Below are positions 1 through 64,000 of a DNA stretch of 64,000 bases, piece by piece (within the stretch, counting starts at the first letter, position 1; every line of letters begins with the position of its first letter). Where the stretch lies: contig OZ024861.1 in assembly GCA_964017155.1 (NCBI GenBank), positions 31,018,723 to 31,082,722 of the forward strand, given 5' to 3'. The translations under genes and the position numbers were made by a program. The stretch comes from Oasisia sp. SBJ-2009 (Eukaryota > Annelida > Polychaeta > Sabellida > Siboglinidae). A model generated the notes under the pieces. That model made no database searches, was not told the DNA's origin, and worked only from the letters and a program-made list of their open reading frames with translations.

Positions 1-286
1 TGTATCACATAAATGTGATAATATTTATTGAATAGAAAGAAATATATTTAATAGAAAATAAACATATAAAAGAAGTTCACACAATTGTAAGTGATTATAT
101 AAACAATTACGGGGATTAAATTAGGTTGAAACATATACCATAATACATGTACAACGGCAGTGTGTTTTGTATGTAATTAGTGTCTCATTGGTCTGCAAAC
201 TTTAGTTCTTAAGGTTTTGGGTTGGATAAACAAATGTACGGATTACCAAAACACTTTGTTATAAATGGTATCAAGATGTTCCAAAC

Positions 287-575
287 AAATTTCACAATTA
301 CACAACTAGCAATGTTCTACTTACTTCTACGTTTCGACCACCATCGGCGGCCTTCTTCAGGAACTGAATGTTCAGTGGTCGCTGCTCGCTAGATGGCGTG
401 GCGAGCAGACTGTCCCACACGTGACTTAGTCTGTAGCCCCCCTCGTCTCTGGGACAGTCTGCTCGCCACACCATCTAGCGAGCAGTGACCACTGAACATT
501 CAGTTCCTGAAGGAGGCCGCCGATGGTGGTCAAAATGTAGAAGTAAGTAGAACATTGCTAGTTGTGTACTTATGA
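287..575. mobile_element. Foldback element, family 1, long copy
   Basis: Two arms of about 125 bp (287-417 and 452-575) are near-perfect inverted copies around a 35-bp loop. Both ends read as variants of acaactagcaatgttctacttacttctac. On the minus strand the left arm contains CTGAAGA, then a GC-rich hairpin, then GAAAC (about 327-362). This resembles a hammerhead-ribozyme core and the terminal repeats of Penelope-like elements. That identity is inference. A shorter relative lies at 11440-11620. Confidence 0.75.
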
Positions 576-724
576 AATGTTTTTGGAATCATATACTGCC
601 AACTTGATGAACATTTTCGCGGGTATCAAGATGGTTCCCACACAAACTTACAGATCGCAAAATAACCAGATTATTAAAAAACTGATAAATGATACCACGG
701 CTGTGTTTTTATCGTCATTGCCAG

Positions 725-63865
<63,141 letters not shown>

Positions 63866-64000
63866 GTATTACGTCATTGACATAGAAACACATTGGAAGT
63901 ATCTGGCTGATTGAATGTATGTTGTACATTTATATACCTCCACAAACTATTGAGAAATCGATTCATAATTATGCGAATGATAACAGACGAAAGCACTCAA

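Overview
This is animal nuclear DNA. Short coding blocks bounded by GT/AG splice sites lie in AT-rich introns full of microsatellites, minisatellites, SINEs, decayed LINEs and foldback (MITE-like) elements. The tRNA-derived SINEs, the CR1/L2- and RTE-like LINE remnants and introns of about 1 kb suggest an invertebrate bilaterian, probably marine (mollusc-, annelid-, brachiopod- or amphioxus-like). I cannot place the species.

One gene runs through the whole window on the + strand. I traced 52 internal exons (725 to 63865), and the reading phase carries correctly across all 51 joins. They give about 2,729 codons of a dynein heavy chain. The gene starts upstream of the window and continues beyond it. 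Exons 1-16 carry the N-terminal tail (DHC_N1 type), exons 17-21 a divergent connector, and exons 22-36 the stem/linker (DHC_N2 type). Exons 36-41 carry AAA1, exons 43-49 AAA2, and exons 50-52 the start of AAA3 with its P-loop.

The protein is not a standard axonemal or cytoplasmic dynein. AAA1, normally the main ATPase site, keeps a Walker A motif (GQTGSGKS), but the near-invariant Walker B residues DE are replaced by EN. AAA2 and AAA3 keep normal P-loops. Together with several low-complexity charged/Ser-rich insertions, this points to the divergent DNHD1-like class. That assignment is by exclusion and was not confirmed by a search.

The introns hold the rest. Four long minisatellites have units of 22, 19, 20 and 17 bp; the last unit of the 17-bp array supplies the splice acceptor of exon 29. 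At least nine copies of one tRNA-derived SINE are present, plus one SINE of another type. A LINE fragment (58350-60485, minus strand) has a stop codon at the tyrosine of its YADD motif, and about ten 3'-end LINE remnants are scattered elsewhere. Five foldback families occur, four of them twice. Very long TA, CA, ATT, TTGCG and GRCG repeats are also present. A 24-nt in-frame microexon candidate lies in intron 26. No second host gene, tRNA, rRNA or CRISPR was found.
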